Source: Buttiauxella selenatireducens | GTDB taxonomy: Bacteria; Pseudomonadota; Gammaproteobacteria; Enterobacterales; Enterobacteriaceae | Direction: 5' to 3' | NCBI RefSeq assembly: GCF_031432975.1 | Contig: NZ_CP133838.1 | Span: 2,232,001 to 2,296,000 of the forward strand | Length of the DNA stretch: 64,000 nucleotides | Shown: positions 45,388 to 54,553 of the stretch, in pieces | Layout of the letters: every line of letters begins with the position of its first letter | How positions within the stretch are numbered: position 1 is the first letter of the stretch | Made by a program: the position numbers and the translations under genes | Notes under the pieces: generated by a model | Databases searched by the model: none | The model's input: only the letters and a program-made list of their open reading frames with translations | Told to the model about the DNA's origin: nothing

Positions 45388-46707
45388 TTAATTTGCGGCT
45401 ACTGGATTATTGCTTTCCTGCACATTGCGCTCTTCGTCCTGTTTCAGCAGGGTGCGCTCGTAAGCCTTCAGGAAGGGGTAATACATCACAGCCGACATGA
45501 CCATACAAATCAGACACATGATTACGGGACTTACCGCCCAATTTGCAGCCCACGATGCGCCAATGGGAGCCGGTGTCGTCCACGGTGTTAACGATACAAC
45601 CTGCGCAACCCAACCTAATTTTGTCGCAACGTACGCGAGGGTTGCGTTAATCATCGGCACTAAAGTAAAGGGTAAGAAGAACAGTGGGTTCATGATGATG
45701 GGGGTACCGAATAAAATCGGTTCGTTGATATTAAAGAAGCTTGGCACCACACCCATTTTACCGATAGTACGCAAGTGAATGGCGCGGCTGCGTAGCAACA
45801 GGAAAGCGAGGGGCAACGTGGAACCCACGCCACCAATCAGCAAATAGTGATCCCAGAAACCTTGCAGGTAAATATGCGGCAGCACATTGCCTGCGGCCAG
45901 CGCCGTCTGGTTAGCTGAAAGGTTGGCCATCCAGAACGGGTTCATGATGCCGGTGACAATCAGCGCACCGTGAATACCGGCAAACCACAGGATCTGGCAG
46001 ATAAATACCGAAATGAGAATCGCCGGGAGGGAATCCGATGCCGAAACCAGCGGCGCGAGCAGATGCATGATCGCTTCTGGAATAATCATTCCCGTCGTGG
46101 ATTCGATAAATAAATTCAGCGGGTGGAGCGTGGCCACAATCACGACAACGGGGATCAGAATCTCAAACGAACGGGCCACACCGGTTGGCACCTCCTTCGG
46201 CAAACGGATAGTGATGTTGTGGCGTTTGAGGAAAGCGTACATTTCGCTGGCATAAATGGCGGTCAGAAGGGCGGTAAAAATGCCCTGGCCCGAGAAGTAT
46301 TGCGTTGAAATATGCCCGTCTTTATAGGGAGCCGCGACCAATAAAAAAGCCATAAAGGCCAGTAATCCGGTCATTATCGGGTCGAGCTTATAGTGCTTCC
46401 CGAGGCTTGCACCAATACCGACTGAAATAAAGAAGGTCATCACACCCATGCTGAGGTTAAACGGCAACATCAGCTGTTCCCGGTAGTTTAGGGAAAATTT
46501 TAACCACGAGCGTGCGAAGCCCCAGGAACTGTCGGGTGAGAACGGTGGGAAAATAAACACTAACAAGAAAGAACCGATAATCATAAACGGTAGCGCAGAG
46601 ATAAAGCCGTCGCGGATGGCGATGACATGGCGCTGAGAGCCCATTGCTCCGGCCATGGGGGTGACCTTTTGCTCAATCACATTGACCATTTTTTGGTACA
46701 TGCTCAT
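45388..46707 (-). CDS. PTS EIIC component, lactose/cellobiose (beta-glucoside) type
   Basis: This 439-residue inner-membrane sugar channel has about ten helices and the CelB/ChbC pattern: R-H-V-I-A-I-R-D-G-F-I-S-A-L-P-F-M-I-I-G-S near the start, F-I-C-Q-I-L-W-F-A-G-I-H-G in the middle, and F-F-N-I-N-E-P-I-L-F-G-T-P with the sugar-binding Glu. ATG 46707 has AAGGA upstream; the open frame reaches 66 bases further into the operator region. No EIIA or EIIB gene is in the locus, so phosphorylation must borrow partners encoded elsewhere, such as chbBA-type proteins. Confidence 0.88.
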   Translation of the reverse strand: MSMYQKMVNVIEQKVTPMAGAMGSQRHVIAIRDGFISALPFMIIGSFLLVFIFPPFSPDSSWGFARSWLKFSLNYREQLMLPFNLSMGVMTFFISVGIGASLGKHYKLDPIMTGLLAFMAFLLVAAPYKDGHISTQYFSGQGIFTALLTAIYASEMYAFLKRHNITIRLPKEVPTGVARSFEILIPVVVIVATLHPLNLFIESTTGMIIPEAIMHLLAPLVSASDSLPAILISVFICQILWFAGIHGALIVTGIMNPFWMANLSANQTALAAGNVLPHIYLQGFWDHYLLIGGVGSTLPLAFLLLRSRAIHLRTIGKMGVVPSFFNINEPILFGTPIIMNPLFFLPFTLVPMINATLAYVATKLGWVAQVVSLTPWTTPAPIGASWAANWAVSPVIMCLICMVMSAVMYYPFLKAYERTLLKQDEERNVQESNNPVAAN

Positions 46708-46757
46708 GGCGGTATCCTTGTTAGTTTTTTGGAAGTGGGTCAATTGTGAAACAAAAC

Positions 46758-46771
46758 GGAAACCGGTTTCC
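46758..46771. promoter_or_regulatory. LacI-type operator before the EIIC gene
   Basis: GGAAACCGGTTTCC is a perfect 14-bp palindrome with the central CG typical of LacI-family operators, close to the AscG/GalR-type core. It lies about 50 bases upstream of the EIIC start and is the likely target of the LacI-type protein at 42971-43894. Confidence 0.65.
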
Positions 46772-46915
46772 ATTGAGGAAAGAGATAAGTGTTAGCGGGA
46801 TCAAACTCATGAATAAAGGAGCGTCGGAAACGTGAGGAACCCCACAGTTTGTTATGAAAATGCTACAGATGGTTAAGAGAAGCGACTACCCCGACAGCGC
46901 CGGGGTAGTCGGGGA

Positions 46916-48064
46916 TCAACGTGGAACGCGTAAACCGTGTTCGACTCCACGAGTGAAGACGATTTGCCAGAGCTGAATGTCGCGGGCGCGGAAGGCTCCC
47001 GCACACGCATTGAGGTAATAACTGAACATGCGTTTGAATCTTTCTGAATAGTTATTAGCAATTTCCGGCCAGTAATTCTGGAATCTTTCATGCCAGGCCA
47101 TTAACGTTTTGTCATAGTCGGCACCAAAGTTATGCCAGTCCTCCATCACAAAATGTCCTTCGCTGGCTTCAGCAATTTGGCGTACCGAAGGTAAACAGCC
47201 GTTCGGGAAGATGTATTTGTTTATCCATGGGTCGACGATGTTATCGGTTTTATTGGAGCCAATGGTATGTAGCAGGAAAATACCGTCGGGTTTTAAATTG
47301 CGGTCAGCGACGTTGAAATAGGTGGCGTAGTTTTTGGGGCCTACGTGCTCGAACATACCGACGGAAACAATACGGTCAAACTGCATATCCAGATCGCGGT
47401 AGTCTTGCAGCAAAATAGTGACGTCCAGCCCGACACAACGCTCCTGCGCCATTTTTTGCTGCTCGGCTGAAATCGTTACCCCATGAACCGCCACACCGTA
47501 ATGTCGTGCGGCAAATTCGGCAAGCCCACCCCAACCACATCCAATGTCCAGCAGCGTCATACCCGGTTCGAGATGCAGCTTGTCGCAGATCATTTTTAGC
47601 TTGGCATTTTGCGCGTCGCTAAGGGTGCTGGCGTCTTTCCAGTAGCCGCAGGAATATTGCATATGCTCATCAAGCATGCGGGTAAATAAATCATTACCGA
47701 GGTCGTAATGCTCTTTACCGACAATCCAGGCGCGCTTTTTAGATTGCAGGTTGATAATGCGAGCGGCGGCAACCCGAAGCGTGTCTTTTAAATGATGGGG
47801 GAGTTGGTTTTCCAGCCCGGCGCGAATGGCGTTATGAAAAAAAATATCCAGTCGGTCACAGTCCCACCAACCATCCATATAGCTTTCACCCAACCCCAGC
47901 GTGCCCTCTTGCAGGACGCGTTTAAAAAAGTCGGGATGTTTAACCTGGAGATCGAAAGGGCGCGGGCCATTTATTTCCACACCAGCCTGCGTGAGCATTT
48001 CGCTTACGATTCGATACCACGGGTTATTTTTTATGCTGACTTCTTCTATACACGATGAACTCAT
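46916..48064 (-). CDS. cfa: Cyclopropane-fatty-acyl-phospholipid synthase
   Basis: Cfa uses S-adenosylmethionine to convert unsaturated phospholipid acyl chains into cyclopropane chains at the membrane surface in stationary phase. The 382-residue protein has the SAM motif L-D-I-G-C-G-W-G-G near residue 170, G-V-T-I-S-A-E-Q and the V-G-M-F-E-H-V-G-P-K-N-Y motif. The N-terminal lipid-binding domain starts M-S-S-S-C-I-E-E-V as in E. coli. It lies between the PTS locus and punC; in E. coli cfa directly follows ribC, so the beta-glucoside locus has been inserted between them here. Confidence 0.95.
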   Translation of the reverse strand: MSSSCIEEVSIKNNPWYRIVSEMLTQAGVEINGPRPFDLQVKHPDFFKRVLQEGTLGLGESYMDGWWDCDRLDIFFHNAIRAGLENQLPHHLKDTLRVAAARIINLQSKKRAWIVGKEHYDLGNDLFTRMLDEHMQYSCGYWKDASTLSDAQNAKLKMICDKLHLEPGMTLLDIGCGWGGLAEFAARHYGVAVHGVTISAEQQKMAQERCVGLDVTILLQDYRDLDMQFDRIVSVGMFEHVGPKNYATYFNVADRNLKPDGIFLLHTIGSNKTDNIVDPWINKYIFPNGCLPSVRQIAEASEGHFVMEDWHNFGADYDKTLMAWHERFQNYWPEIANNYSERFKRMFSYYLNACAGAFRARDIQLWQIVFTRGVEHGLRVPR

Positions 48065-48219
48065 AGCTTCTCCATCACCTTTGTGTGAGGAACCTTAAAA
48101 CAGCGTAGACGCTATTTTGGGCATGTGAGAAATGTCACGGGAAAATCCGCGAGCCTGATATCCGACGTAGAACAGAGAAAGGGCGAGTGCCCATGAAAAA
48201 TAGCTGCATAAAACAACAA

Positions 48220-48241
48220 ACGGGAGCACAAAGGCTCCCGT
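48220..48241 (-). terminator. Terminator downstream of punC
   Basis: ACGGGAGC (48220-48227) pairs with GCTCCCGT (48234-48241); on the minus strand it is followed by TTTGTTGTTTT. It lies between punC and cfa. Confidence 0.75.
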
Positions 48242-48361
48242 CAAACTTCATTATTATTGTGCTGACGGTCGAGCCGTTAGTAAGTATAGGCTCGCCGAAG
48301 CGGTGGTTCAATAAAACATTGTTAGCATGCTAACTACATGAGTGTCACGCTAACTTGCCGA

Positions 48362-49555
48362 TTAATGTGCATCAGATTCAGCGGGTTGCCATACTTCGGC
48401 TTTTTTACTGCGTTGCAGTAAATAGCCCAGAATTGACAACACAATCGTCACCAACATCACACTGGTGGTGGTCAACAGTGGCGTCGCAACCAGCCAGGAG
48501 ACCATTAAGCTTGCAAAGAAGCACAGACCTAATTGCAGCGTGTTTTGCAGCGCAGCGGCTTTACCGGTTGCTTGCGGGAAGGGCAGCAGAGCTGATGCCA
48601 CCACAATGGGGTAAATAGCGCCGTTGGCCATGGCCATCACACAGAATGGGATCAGCAACAACGTGAGGTTAGCGTGACCGCTCATGGCAACCGCCCATGT
48701 TGCAAAGGTGCTCAGTGCATAAAGGGCCAGTAACCACGGCAGCATCTGCTTACCTTGCCATTTTTGCAGCGCGCTGCGGCAGCCGTAACCACCAATTAAG
48801 AAGGCGATGGTTTGCGGTACATAACTCAGGCCGATGGCGGCCGGGCTGTAACCCATATCGTTAAGAATGAAGGGGGAGCCGGTAAGCCATGCAAAGAAGC
48901 TGGCGGAGCAGGCGGCATAGATCAACACGTTGCCGCTATAAACTCGGGAGCTCAGCAATGACATGAAACTCACTTTATTGTCTTCAGTTTGCGGATGATG
49001 CTGGGTGCGGGGTTTCAGACGTAAAGTCGGGATCATCAGCACCAGAGTGATGACAAACAGCGTGGCGAAAATCGCCTGCCAGTCAAAGTGGTTCAAAATC
49101 CAGCTACCCAGCAACGGTGCCAACGCCGGGGATAAGCCAACCAACGGCATAATCGTTGCGAAAATACGATTAGCGCGATTCGCCGGGTAGTAATCGGTCA
49201 CCAGAGCCTGCCAGCTAACTGCCGCCGAACAGACGCCAACCGCCTGAACAAAACGCAGTACCAAAAGCGCAGTGGCGCTTTCTACCCACAACATGCCGAT
49301 ACAGCCAATCGCAAACAGGCTTAATCCCGCCAGCAATACCGGTTTGCGGCCGAAGTGATCTGACAGGGGGCCCCACATTAACTGGGCAAACGCAAATCCA
49401 GCCAGGAACAAACTCAGGCTTGCACTGACTGCCGATGCATCGGTCTGTAAATCTTGCTGAATGGCAGCGAAAGCAGGCAGATACATGTCTGTGGCAAGGA
49501 AGCCCAGCACACTTAATCCGGCCAGCCAGATAAGAAATCCTTTTGAAGGTTGCAT
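48362..49555 (-). CDS. punC: Purine nucleoside MFS transporter
   Basis: PunC (YdhC) is a 12-helix transporter of the Bcr/CflA branch of the major facilitator superfamily, reported to take up purine nucleosides such as adenosine in E. coli. The 397-residue protein starts [27 protein letters not shown]. Motif A is visible as [12 protein letters not shown]. It is divergent from its activator gene punR with about 115 bases between, exactly the E. coli layout. Confidence 0.92.
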   Translation of the reverse strand: MQPSKGFLIWLAGLSVLGFLATDMYLPAFAAIQQDLQTDASAVSASLSLFLAGFAFAQLMWGPLSDHFGRKPVLLAGLSLFAIGCIGMLWVESATALLVLRFVQAVGVCSAAVSWQALVTDYYPANRANRIFATIMPLVGLSPALAPLLGSWILNHFDWQAIFATLFVITLVLMIPTLRLKPRTQHHPQTEDNKVSFMSLLSSRVYSGNVLIYAACSASFFAWLTGSPFILNDMGYSPAAIGLSYVPQTIAFLIGGYGCRSALQKWQGKQMLPWLLALYALSTFATWAVAMSGHANLTLLLIPFCVMAMANGAIYPIVVASALLPFPQATGKAAALQNTLQLGLCFFASLMVSWLVATPLLTTTSVMLVTIVLSILGYLLQRSKKAEVWQPAESDAH

Positions 49556-49670
49556 AATTTTCTCTTGATTAAACTTGCAGGTTCATTGCCGCGAGAGTGT
49601 ACGGAGTGCAATTACGCTTGTGAAACGCTAATATTTGTAGGTTGCGTTCAAAAATTTTGTGAGCAGAGAA

Positions 49671-50588
49671 ATGTGGTCAGAATACTCGCTGGAAGTGATA
49701 GATGCGGTGGCGCGCAATGGTAGCTTCAGCGGTGCGGCACAGGAGTTGCACCGCGTTCCGTCTGCCATTAGCTATACGGTACGGCAGCTCGAAGATTGGT
49801 TAGCTGTTCCGCTATTCGAACGGCGTCATCGTGATGTCGAATTAACCCCTGCCGGCCTCTTTTTCCTTAAAGAGGGCCGCTCTGTTATCAAAAAAATGAT
49901 GACGACACGGCAGCAGTGCCAACAGATCGCTAACGGATGGCGCGGTCACCTGGCCATTGCGGTTGATAACATCGTTAAACCTGAGCGAACGCGGCAACTG
50001 GTCGTGGATTTTTATCGCCATTTTCCGGATATCGAACTGCGCATTTTCCAGGAAGTGTTCAACGGCGTATGGGATGCGCTGGCGGATGGTCGTGTCGAGG
50101 TGGCTATTGGTGCAACCCAGGCTATTCCGGTCGGAGGGCGTTATGCCTTTCGCGATATGGGAACGTTGAGCTGGCGTTGTGTGGTGGCTTCTACACACCC
50201 TCTGGCACAGCGCGGTGGGACGTTAAGCGATGATGACCTGCGTGACTGGCCGTCGTTGGTACTCGAAGATACCTCGCGTTCGTTGCCTAAACGAATTACC
50301 TGGCTGTTAGATAACCAACGCCGTGTCGTGGTGCCAGATTGGGAGTCCGGTTCGGATTGTTTGAGCGCAGGTTTGTGTATCGGCATGGTGCCGTTGCATA
50401 TCGCCAGGCCGTGGCTGGATTCCGGGCGATGGAGCGAGTTAACCCTGGATAACCCGTTCCCTGACGCAGCATGTTGCCTGACCTGGCGGCAAAACGACGC
50501 ATCACCCGCATTGGGCTGGTTACTGGATTATCTGGGGGACAGTGAAACGATGAATCAGGAATGGTTACAGGAACCTGAGCCCGAGTAA
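49671..50588 (+). CDS. punR: LysR-type activator of punC
   Basis: PunR (YdhB) activates punC. The 305-residue protein has an N-terminal LysR HTH (A-V-A-R-N-G-S-F-S-G-A-A-Q-E-L-H-R-V-P-S-A-I-S) and a type-2 periplasmic-binding-protein-like effector domain from about residue 90. ATG 49671 (M-W-S-E-Y-S-L-E-V) agrees with the E. coli start; a GTG 12 bases earlier also exists. It is divergent from punC and convergent with purR, with a hairpin over its stop codon. Confidence 0.92.
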   Translation: MWSEYSLEVIDAVARNGSFSGAAQELHRVPSAISYTVRQLEDWLAVPLFERRHRDVELTPAGLFFLKEGRSVIKKMMTTRQQCQQIANGWRGHLAIAVDNIVKPERTRQLVVDFYRHFPDIELRIFQEVFNGVWDALADGRVEVAIGATQAIPVGGRYAFRDMGTLSWRCVVASTHPLAQRGGTLSDDDLRDWPSLVLEDTSRSLPKRITWLLDNQRRVVVPDWESGSDCLSAGLCIGMVPLHIARPWLDSGRWSELTLDNPFPDAACCLTWRQNDASPALGWLLDYLGDSETMNQEWLQEPEPE

Positions 50589-50598
50589 ACCCGGGCTC
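50577..50598. terminator. Shared hairpin between punR and purR
   Basis: GAGCCCG (50577-50583) and CGGGCTC (50592-50598) form a stem that includes the punR stop region and ends 8 bases before the purR stop codon. It probably terminates both convergent genes. Confidence 0.6.
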
Positions 50599-50606
50599 AA
50601 CAACAC

Positions 50607-51632
50607 TTAACGACGATAATCGCGGAATGGGCCATCAGCTACTGAACGGCGTTCGATCAGGCGCGGATGGACTTCAATCGATTGGGACTCTTCGCGTTTA
50701 TTAACGATTCTATCCAATAGCATGTTAAACGCCGTTTCCCCCAGCGAATCTTTTGGCTGGTGGATGGTGGTCAACGCCGGTGAGAAGAAGCGCGCGTTAC
50801 GCACATTGTCGTAACCAATAATGGAAATATCCTGCGGTACGCGCAGACCCATTTCATCAGCGGCACAAATTGCCCCCATCGCCATGATGTCGCCGCCACA
50901 GAATACTGCGGTAGGGCGATGAGACTGGCCGAGGATTTGCTGCATAGCGCGATAACCGGATTCAGGTTCAAAGTCACCCTGAACAATCCAGTTTTCTGGA
51001 ATAGAAATACCCGCTTCTTCGAGTGCTTTCATAAAGCCAGCATGACGACCGCCGCCAGTATTGCGTTCCATTTGGCCAGGGATAGCACCAATTTCGCGGT
51101 GACCGCGTTCAATTAAATAACGACCCGCCAGGTAGCCACCGTGGAATGCGTTATCGACTACGGAGTCGGTGAAATCGGCACGGGACTCGCCCCAGTCCAT
51201 CACAACCATTGGGATGTGGCGGTACTCTTCGAGCACGGAGAGCAAGGAGTCTGGATATTCAGAGCACATCACCAGCAAGCCATCGACACGCTTTTGCGCC
51301 ATCATCGATAAGTAAGCGCGCTGTTTTTCAAAATTATTGTGTGCGTTACCCAAAATCAGGGTATAGCCTTTTTCAAAGCAGCTATTTTCCACCGCTTCGA
51401 TAATCTCGGCGAAATAAGGTGCTTCGCTGGAAGTGGCAAGCAGACCGATCGTTTTGGTGTGATTAACTTTCAGGCTTCGTGCTACAGCACTCGGTGAGTA
51501 GTGCAATTCTTTAATTGCAGCCCATACCGCGTTGCGCGTTTCTTCCGCCACAAAACGGGTTTTGTTAATCACATGTGATACGGTTGTAGTGGAAACGTTT
51601 GCGCGCTTCGCCACGTCCTTGATTGTCGCCAT
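50607..51632 (-). CDS. purR: Purine repressor
   Basis: PurR binds hypoxanthine or guanine and represses the purine biosynthesis regulon. The 341-residue length equals that of E. coli PurR. The LacI HTH reads [20 protein letters not shown], with the hinge helix [10 protein letters not shown] after it. The effector domain includes D-S-V-V-D-N and S-I-I-G-Y-D-N-V-R. Two PUR-box-like sites (51677-51692 upstream, 51589-51604 inside the first codons) match the double-operator autoregulation known in E. coli. Confidence 0.96.
   Translation of the reverse strand: MATIKDVAKRANVSTTTVSHVINKTRFVAEETRNAVWAAIKELHYSPSAVARSLKVNHTKTIGLLATSSEAPYFAEIIEAVENSCFEKGYTLILGNAHNNFEKQRAYLSMMAQKRVDGLLVMCSEYPDSLLSVLEEYRHIPMVVMDWGESRADFTDSVVDNAFHGGYLAGRYLIERGHREIGAIPGQMERNTGGGRHAGFMKALEEAGISIPENWIVQGDFEPESGYRAMQQILGQSHRPTAVFCGGDIMAMGAICAADEMGLRVPQDISIIGYDNVRNARFFSPALTTIHQPKDSLGETAFNMLLDRIVNKREESQSIEVHPRLIERRSVADGPFRDYRR
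51589..51604. promoter_or_regulatory. PUR box O2 inside purR
   Basis: GTGGAAACGTTTGCGC contains the AAACGTTTGC core of the PurR consensus (ACGCAAACGTTTTCGT on the opposite strand) and lies within the first codons of purR, as the second autoregulatory operator does in E. coli. Confidence 0.6.
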
Positions 51633-51676
51633 TAAATTTCACTCCGGGCCATATCTTAACCCCCTGATTACTAATG

Positions 51677-51692
51677 TGTTAAACGTTTGCGT
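51677..51692. promoter_or_regulatory. PUR box O1 upstream of purR
   Basis: TGTTAAACGTTTGCGT keeps the last 12 of 16 positions of the PurR operator (reverse of ACGCAAACGTTTTCGT). It lies 45 bases before the purR start codon, suited to autorepression. Confidence 0.7.
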
Positions 51693-51940
51693 ACGCTGAC
51701 TCCAAAGGCAACATAATGGTTGCGGGTATGCCGGGATTGCGACATAAAACGGGAGGAGGGCATTGAATTGACGATACGCAATAAATTAGCGAGGGATTTT
51801 GGCCTATCCTGGCGAAAAGTGGAAGAGGGAAAATGGATATCGGGTTAAAACCGTGAGGATTTTTATCTCCGATTGTGGGAAACTCACCATGACACATCGA
51901 TTGTAAGGCTGTTTTGTAAGGTAACAAAAAGGAGTTGCTG

Positions 51941-52030
51941 ATGAGTACCGATCTGAAATTTTCAATCACGACCACAGTTATTGTTCTGGCTTTGATTGTT
52001 TGCGGCGCATTAACTGCCGTACTGCACTGA
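51941..52030 (+). CDS. ynhF: Small membrane protein YnhF
   Basis: This 29-residue protein starts M-S-T-D-L-K-F-S and consists mainly of one hydrophobic helix (V-I-V-L-A-L-I-V) ending L-T-A-V-L-H, very close to E. coli YnhF, also 29 residues. An AGGAG lies six bases before the ATG. It sits between purR and sodB as in E. coli and is followed by a GC-rich hairpin. YnhF is an inner-membrane peptide of unknown function. Confidence 0.92.
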   Translation: MSTDLKFSITTTVIVLALIVCGALTAVLH

Positions 52031-52035
52031 TTAAG

Positions 52036-52058
52036 ATGGGCCGCTTATCGCGGCCCAT
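52036..52058 (+). terminator. Terminator of ynhF
   Basis: ATGGGCCGC (52036-52044) and GCGGCCCAT (52050-52058) form a perfect 9-bp stem with a 5-base loop, 5 bases after the ynhF stop codon. Confidence 0.8.
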
Positions 52059-52066
52059 TAACATTC

Positions 52067-52100
52067 CCCTAAATAGCCCTGCAACTCGAACTATTTAGGG
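52067..52100 (-). terminator. Hairpin downstream of sodB
   Basis: CCCTAAATAG (52067-52076) pairs with CTATTTAGGG (52091-52100) 9 bases after the sodB stop. The loop contains CCCTGCAACTCGAA, which resembles an ERIC end, so the terminator may derive from an ERIC remnant. Confidence 0.6.
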
Positions 52101-52109
52101 AGCAAACTT

Positions 52110-52691
52110 CTATGCTGCAAGATTCTTCGCAACAAACGCCCAATTCACCAGCGCCCAGAAATGCTCGAGGTAGTTAGGACGAGCATTGCGGTAGTCGATG
52201 TAGTACGCATGTTCCCAGACATCCACTGTCAGCAGTGGTTTAGCGGCAGTAGTCAGTGGCGTACCCGCGTTGGAAGTAGAAACAATCGCTAAAGCGCCAT
52301 CTTCCTGTTTAACCAACCACGTCCAACCTGCGCCAAAGTTCTTGATAGCGGCATCAGTAAACTGTTGTTTGAATTCAGCGAAGCTACCGAAAGATTTGTT
52401 GATAGCGTCCAGAAGTTCGCCAGTAGGTTCCCCGCCTGCGTTTGGTGCCAGGCAGTTCCAGTAGAAGGTGTGGTTCCACACCTGAGCGGCGTTGTTAAAA
52501 ACACCACCCTCGGAAGTACGAACGATCTCTTCAAGCGTTTTACCTTCAAACGCCGTGCCCTTAACCAGGTTATTCAGGTTAGTGACATAGGTTTGATGGT
52601 GTTTGCCGTAATGGTATTCCAGGGTTTCAGCGGAGATATGCGGTGCTAAAGCATCTTTCGCATACGGTAGTGCAGGTAGTTCGAACGACAT
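52110..52691 (-). CDS. sodB: Superoxide dismutase [Fe]
   Basis: SodB converts superoxide to hydrogen peroxide and oxygen in the cytoplasm. The 193-residue protein ([10 protein letters not shown]) has the metal ligands in H-Y-G-K-H-H (His 26 region), N-H-T-F-Y-W (His 73 region) and [11 protein letters not shown] (Asp and His near 156-160). A-G-W-T-W-L-V and the Q-D-A-equivalent positions are of Fe type. The region directly before the ATG (AATAATAAGGAG) is conserved with E. coli, where RyhB pairs, but an ERIC element begins 18 bases upstream. Confidence 0.97.
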   Translation of the reverse strand: MSFELPALPYAKDALAPHISAETLEYHYGKHHQTYVTNLNNLVKGTAFEGKTLEEIVRTSEGGVFNNAAQVWNHTFYWNCLAPNAGGEPTGELLDAINKSFGSFAEFKQQFTDAAIKNFGAGWTWLVKQEDGALAIVSTSNAGTPLTTAAKPLLTVDVWEHAYYIDYRNARPNYLEHFWALVNWAFVAKNLAA

Positions 52692-52708
52692 TGCTAACTC
52701 CTTATTAT

Positions 52709-52831
52709 TACCCGTCATACTTCAAGTTGCAGATGCGTTGGTTGCATTCGCTCACCCCTGTCACTTACTTGAGTAAGCTCCCGGGGGTTCACAAACTTGC
52801 CGCCTTTCTGCAACTCGAATTATTTAGGGTA
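52709..52831. repeat. ERIC element upstream of sodB
   Basis: The 123-base palindromic element has the ERIC core (CACTTACTTGAGTAAGCTCC and GGGGGTTCAC) and outer arms TACCCGTCATACTTCAAGTT / AACTCGAATTATTTAGGGTA. It begins 18 bases upstream of the sodB start codon and so lies within the expected leader or promoter of sodB. Confidence 0.9.
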
Positions 52832-52900
52832 TGTTTCTAAATAACCACTTTTAGTGCGGGTTTAGGTTAACAAATTGAAAGGATAAGCAAAAGAAGAACT

Positions 52901-52924
52901 CACCTGCCCATTTCAGGGCAGGTG
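52901..52924 (-). terminator. Terminator of mepH
   Basis: CACCTGCCC (52901-52909) and GGGCAGGTG (52916-52924) form a perfect 9-bp stem, followed on the minus strand by a T-rich stretch. It lies 7 bases after the mepH stop codon. Confidence 0.8.
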
Positions 52925-52930
52925 AAGGTT

Positions 52931-53785
52931 TTAACGAATGGTTTTAGATGTCATGACGCGTTTGGCGCCAACATAGTGGCGTTGCCAATAGTCTTCGCTC
53001 AGCGAGGTGATTTGAATATCACGGCCAGTACGCGGTGACTGAATGAATTTCCCATTACCGACGTAAACACCAACGTGATCCGCCGTGCCACGGCCCTGGG
53101 TGCGGAAGAACACAAGGTCACCCGTTTCCAGTTCCCCACGATCAACCGAAGAAGCATCACGCAGGTGATACATTTCGTTTGCAGTACGTGGAATACGGAA
53201 TTTCACCAAATCTTTGTAAGCGTAATAAACCAGACCGCTGCAATCGAAGCCTGTACGCGGTGACGTGCCGCCCCAGCGATACGGTTTGCCAATCTGGCCC
53301 ATCAATTTGTTCATCGCCGTTTTCTGTGCTTTCTGCACCCGGACTTTATGCGCTGCTGCAATCGTCGTTGGTTGCTCAGCTTTGACTTTCACACAACGCG
53401 TTTTGTAGCCCTTACGCGGTTTACTGCATTTTTCGGTAAAAGTAACAGGCTGGACTTTCGCGAGCTGGGAGGATTTTTTGCGATCATTTTTTGCAAGATT
53501 TTTTGTTTTTGCACTGCTGGTGTTCTTAGCGATTTTACTCTTTGAGGCAGTGGATTCTTTTTTCTTGCTGGTGGTTTTAGAAGAGGTGTTAGTTTTCTTG
53601 CTGGCGGTAGTGGTTTTTTCTTTACTCTTACTGCTCTTTTCTGTGCTCTTCGTTGTGCTTTTCACAACGTGCGCTTTTTGCGCAGCCACGGGACGAGCGT
53701 GCTCAGACGCCTGCGTCAATGGTGTATACGGCAAGGTAAATAGCAGAGCACAGAGCGTGATAGAAATTTTTGTTATCCGCGCCAC
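52931..53785 (-). CDS. mepH: Murein DD-endopeptidase MepH (NlpC/P60)
   Basis: MepH (YdhO) cuts peptidoglycan cross-links in the periplasm during wall growth. The 284-residue protein has a signal peptide (cleavage near Q-A-S), then a Lys/Ser/Thr low-complexity linker (about 40-110) that is longer than in E. coli (271 residues in all), then the NlpC/P60 domain. The catalytic Cys 182 is in T-G-F-D-C-S-G-L, with the His in A-D-H-V-G-V-Y. The repeat-rich linker is where length differs between species. Confidence 0.93.
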   Translation of the reverse strand: MARITKISITLCALLFTLPYTPLTQASEHARPVAAQKAHVVKSTTKSTEKSSKSKEKTTTASKKTNTSSKTTSKKKESTASKSKIAKNTSSAKTKNLAKNDRKKSSQLAKVQPVTFTEKCSKPRKGYKTRCVKVKAEQPTTIAAAHKVRVQKAQKTAMNKLMGQIGKPYRWGGTSPRTGFDCSGLVYYAYKDLVKFRIPRTANEMYHLRDASSVDRGELETGDLVFFRTQGRGTADHVGVYVGNGKFIQSPRTGRDIQITSLSEDYWQRHYVGAKRVMTSKTIR

Positions 53786-54147
53786 TCGACAATCCCCTGG
53801 TTAAAATGAATGCACGATGAATACCATCATGCCCGTGTATGATTTTGCGAAACCCGCCGATTCTAATCTATAAGACGTAATAAAGTTAATAACCTTTTTC
53901 TATTCGTCTTGCTGTTTCGTTACCGTACGCAAAAAAAATGACCAAACTAATGGTTGTCAGGCTATTTATTGATCGGGCTTATAGTTATTTCCTGATTTGC
54001 AGCTGCGGGAAAAGTGTTATTCTTGATGCATGTTGTCCCTCCATCGCACATGAAACAGAGACCCTGCAAAAAATGGTGTTTTCTGGAGAGGGTGTCAATC
54101 GCTACAATGGCAGGCTAATGCCAGGACAAGGTTTGAGGAAGCAAGCA
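53786..54147. other. Intergenic region between mepH and grxD
   Basis: This 360-base divergent interval carries the promoters of mepH and grxD. The grxD frame stays open upstream to 53938, but that extension (rich in Cys and hydrophobic residues) is not conserved in E. coli GrxD and is not called. No other gene is seen. Confidence 0.6.
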
Positions 54148-54492
54148 ATGAGCACTATTGAAAAAATCCAACAACAGATTACAGAGAATCCAATCCTTCT
54201 TTATATGAAGGGTTCTCCGAAACTGCCTAGCTGCGGCTTCTCAGCCCAGGCTGTGCAGGCGTTGTCTGCCTGTGGTGAGCGTTTCGCGTATGTTGATATT
54301 TTACAGAACCCAGACATCCGTGCTGAGTTGCCAAAATACGCAAACTGGCCGACTTTCCCACAGCTGTGGGTTGATGGCGAACTGGTTGGCGGCTGCGACA
54401 TCATTATTGAGATGTATCAGCGTGGTGAATTACAGTCATTGATTAAAGAAACCGCTGCTAAATACAAATCCGAAGAGCCAGACGCAGAGTAA
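54148..54492 (+). CDS. grxD: Monothiol glutaredoxin 4
   Basis: GrxD binds and transfers [2Fe-2S] clusters together with BolA-type partners. The 114-residue protein has the monothiol motif C-G-F-S at residues 29-32, the glutathione-binding W-P-T-F-P-Q-L-W, and G-G-C-D-I-I near residue 87. ATG 54148 has GAGGAAGC upstream and gives the E. coli length. It is convergent with rnt across a shared terminator; lhr, which separates them in E. coli, is absent. Confidence 0.96.
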   Translation: MSTIEKIQQQITENPILLYMKGSPKLPSCGFSAQAVQALSACGERFAYVDILQNPDIRAELPKYANWPTFPQLWVDGELVGGCDIIIEMYQRGELQSLIKETAAKYKSEEPDAE

Positions 54493-54523
54493 TTTTTCGC
54501 TGGAGTATGGTATTAACGGTAAT

Positions 54524-54553
54524 AAAAAAGCGACCTGTTACGGTCGCTTTTTT
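54524..54553. terminator. Bidirectional terminator between grxD and rnt
   Basis: AAAAAAGCGACC (54524-54535) and GGTCGCTTTTTT (54542-54553) form a 12-bp stem with a 6-base loop and flanking A/T runs. It overlaps the end of the rnt frame by one base. Confidence 0.9.

Noticed and set aside
53938..54147. N-terminal extension of grxD
   Set aside because: The open frame continues upstream, but E. coli GrxD length and the ribosome binding site support ATG 54148.
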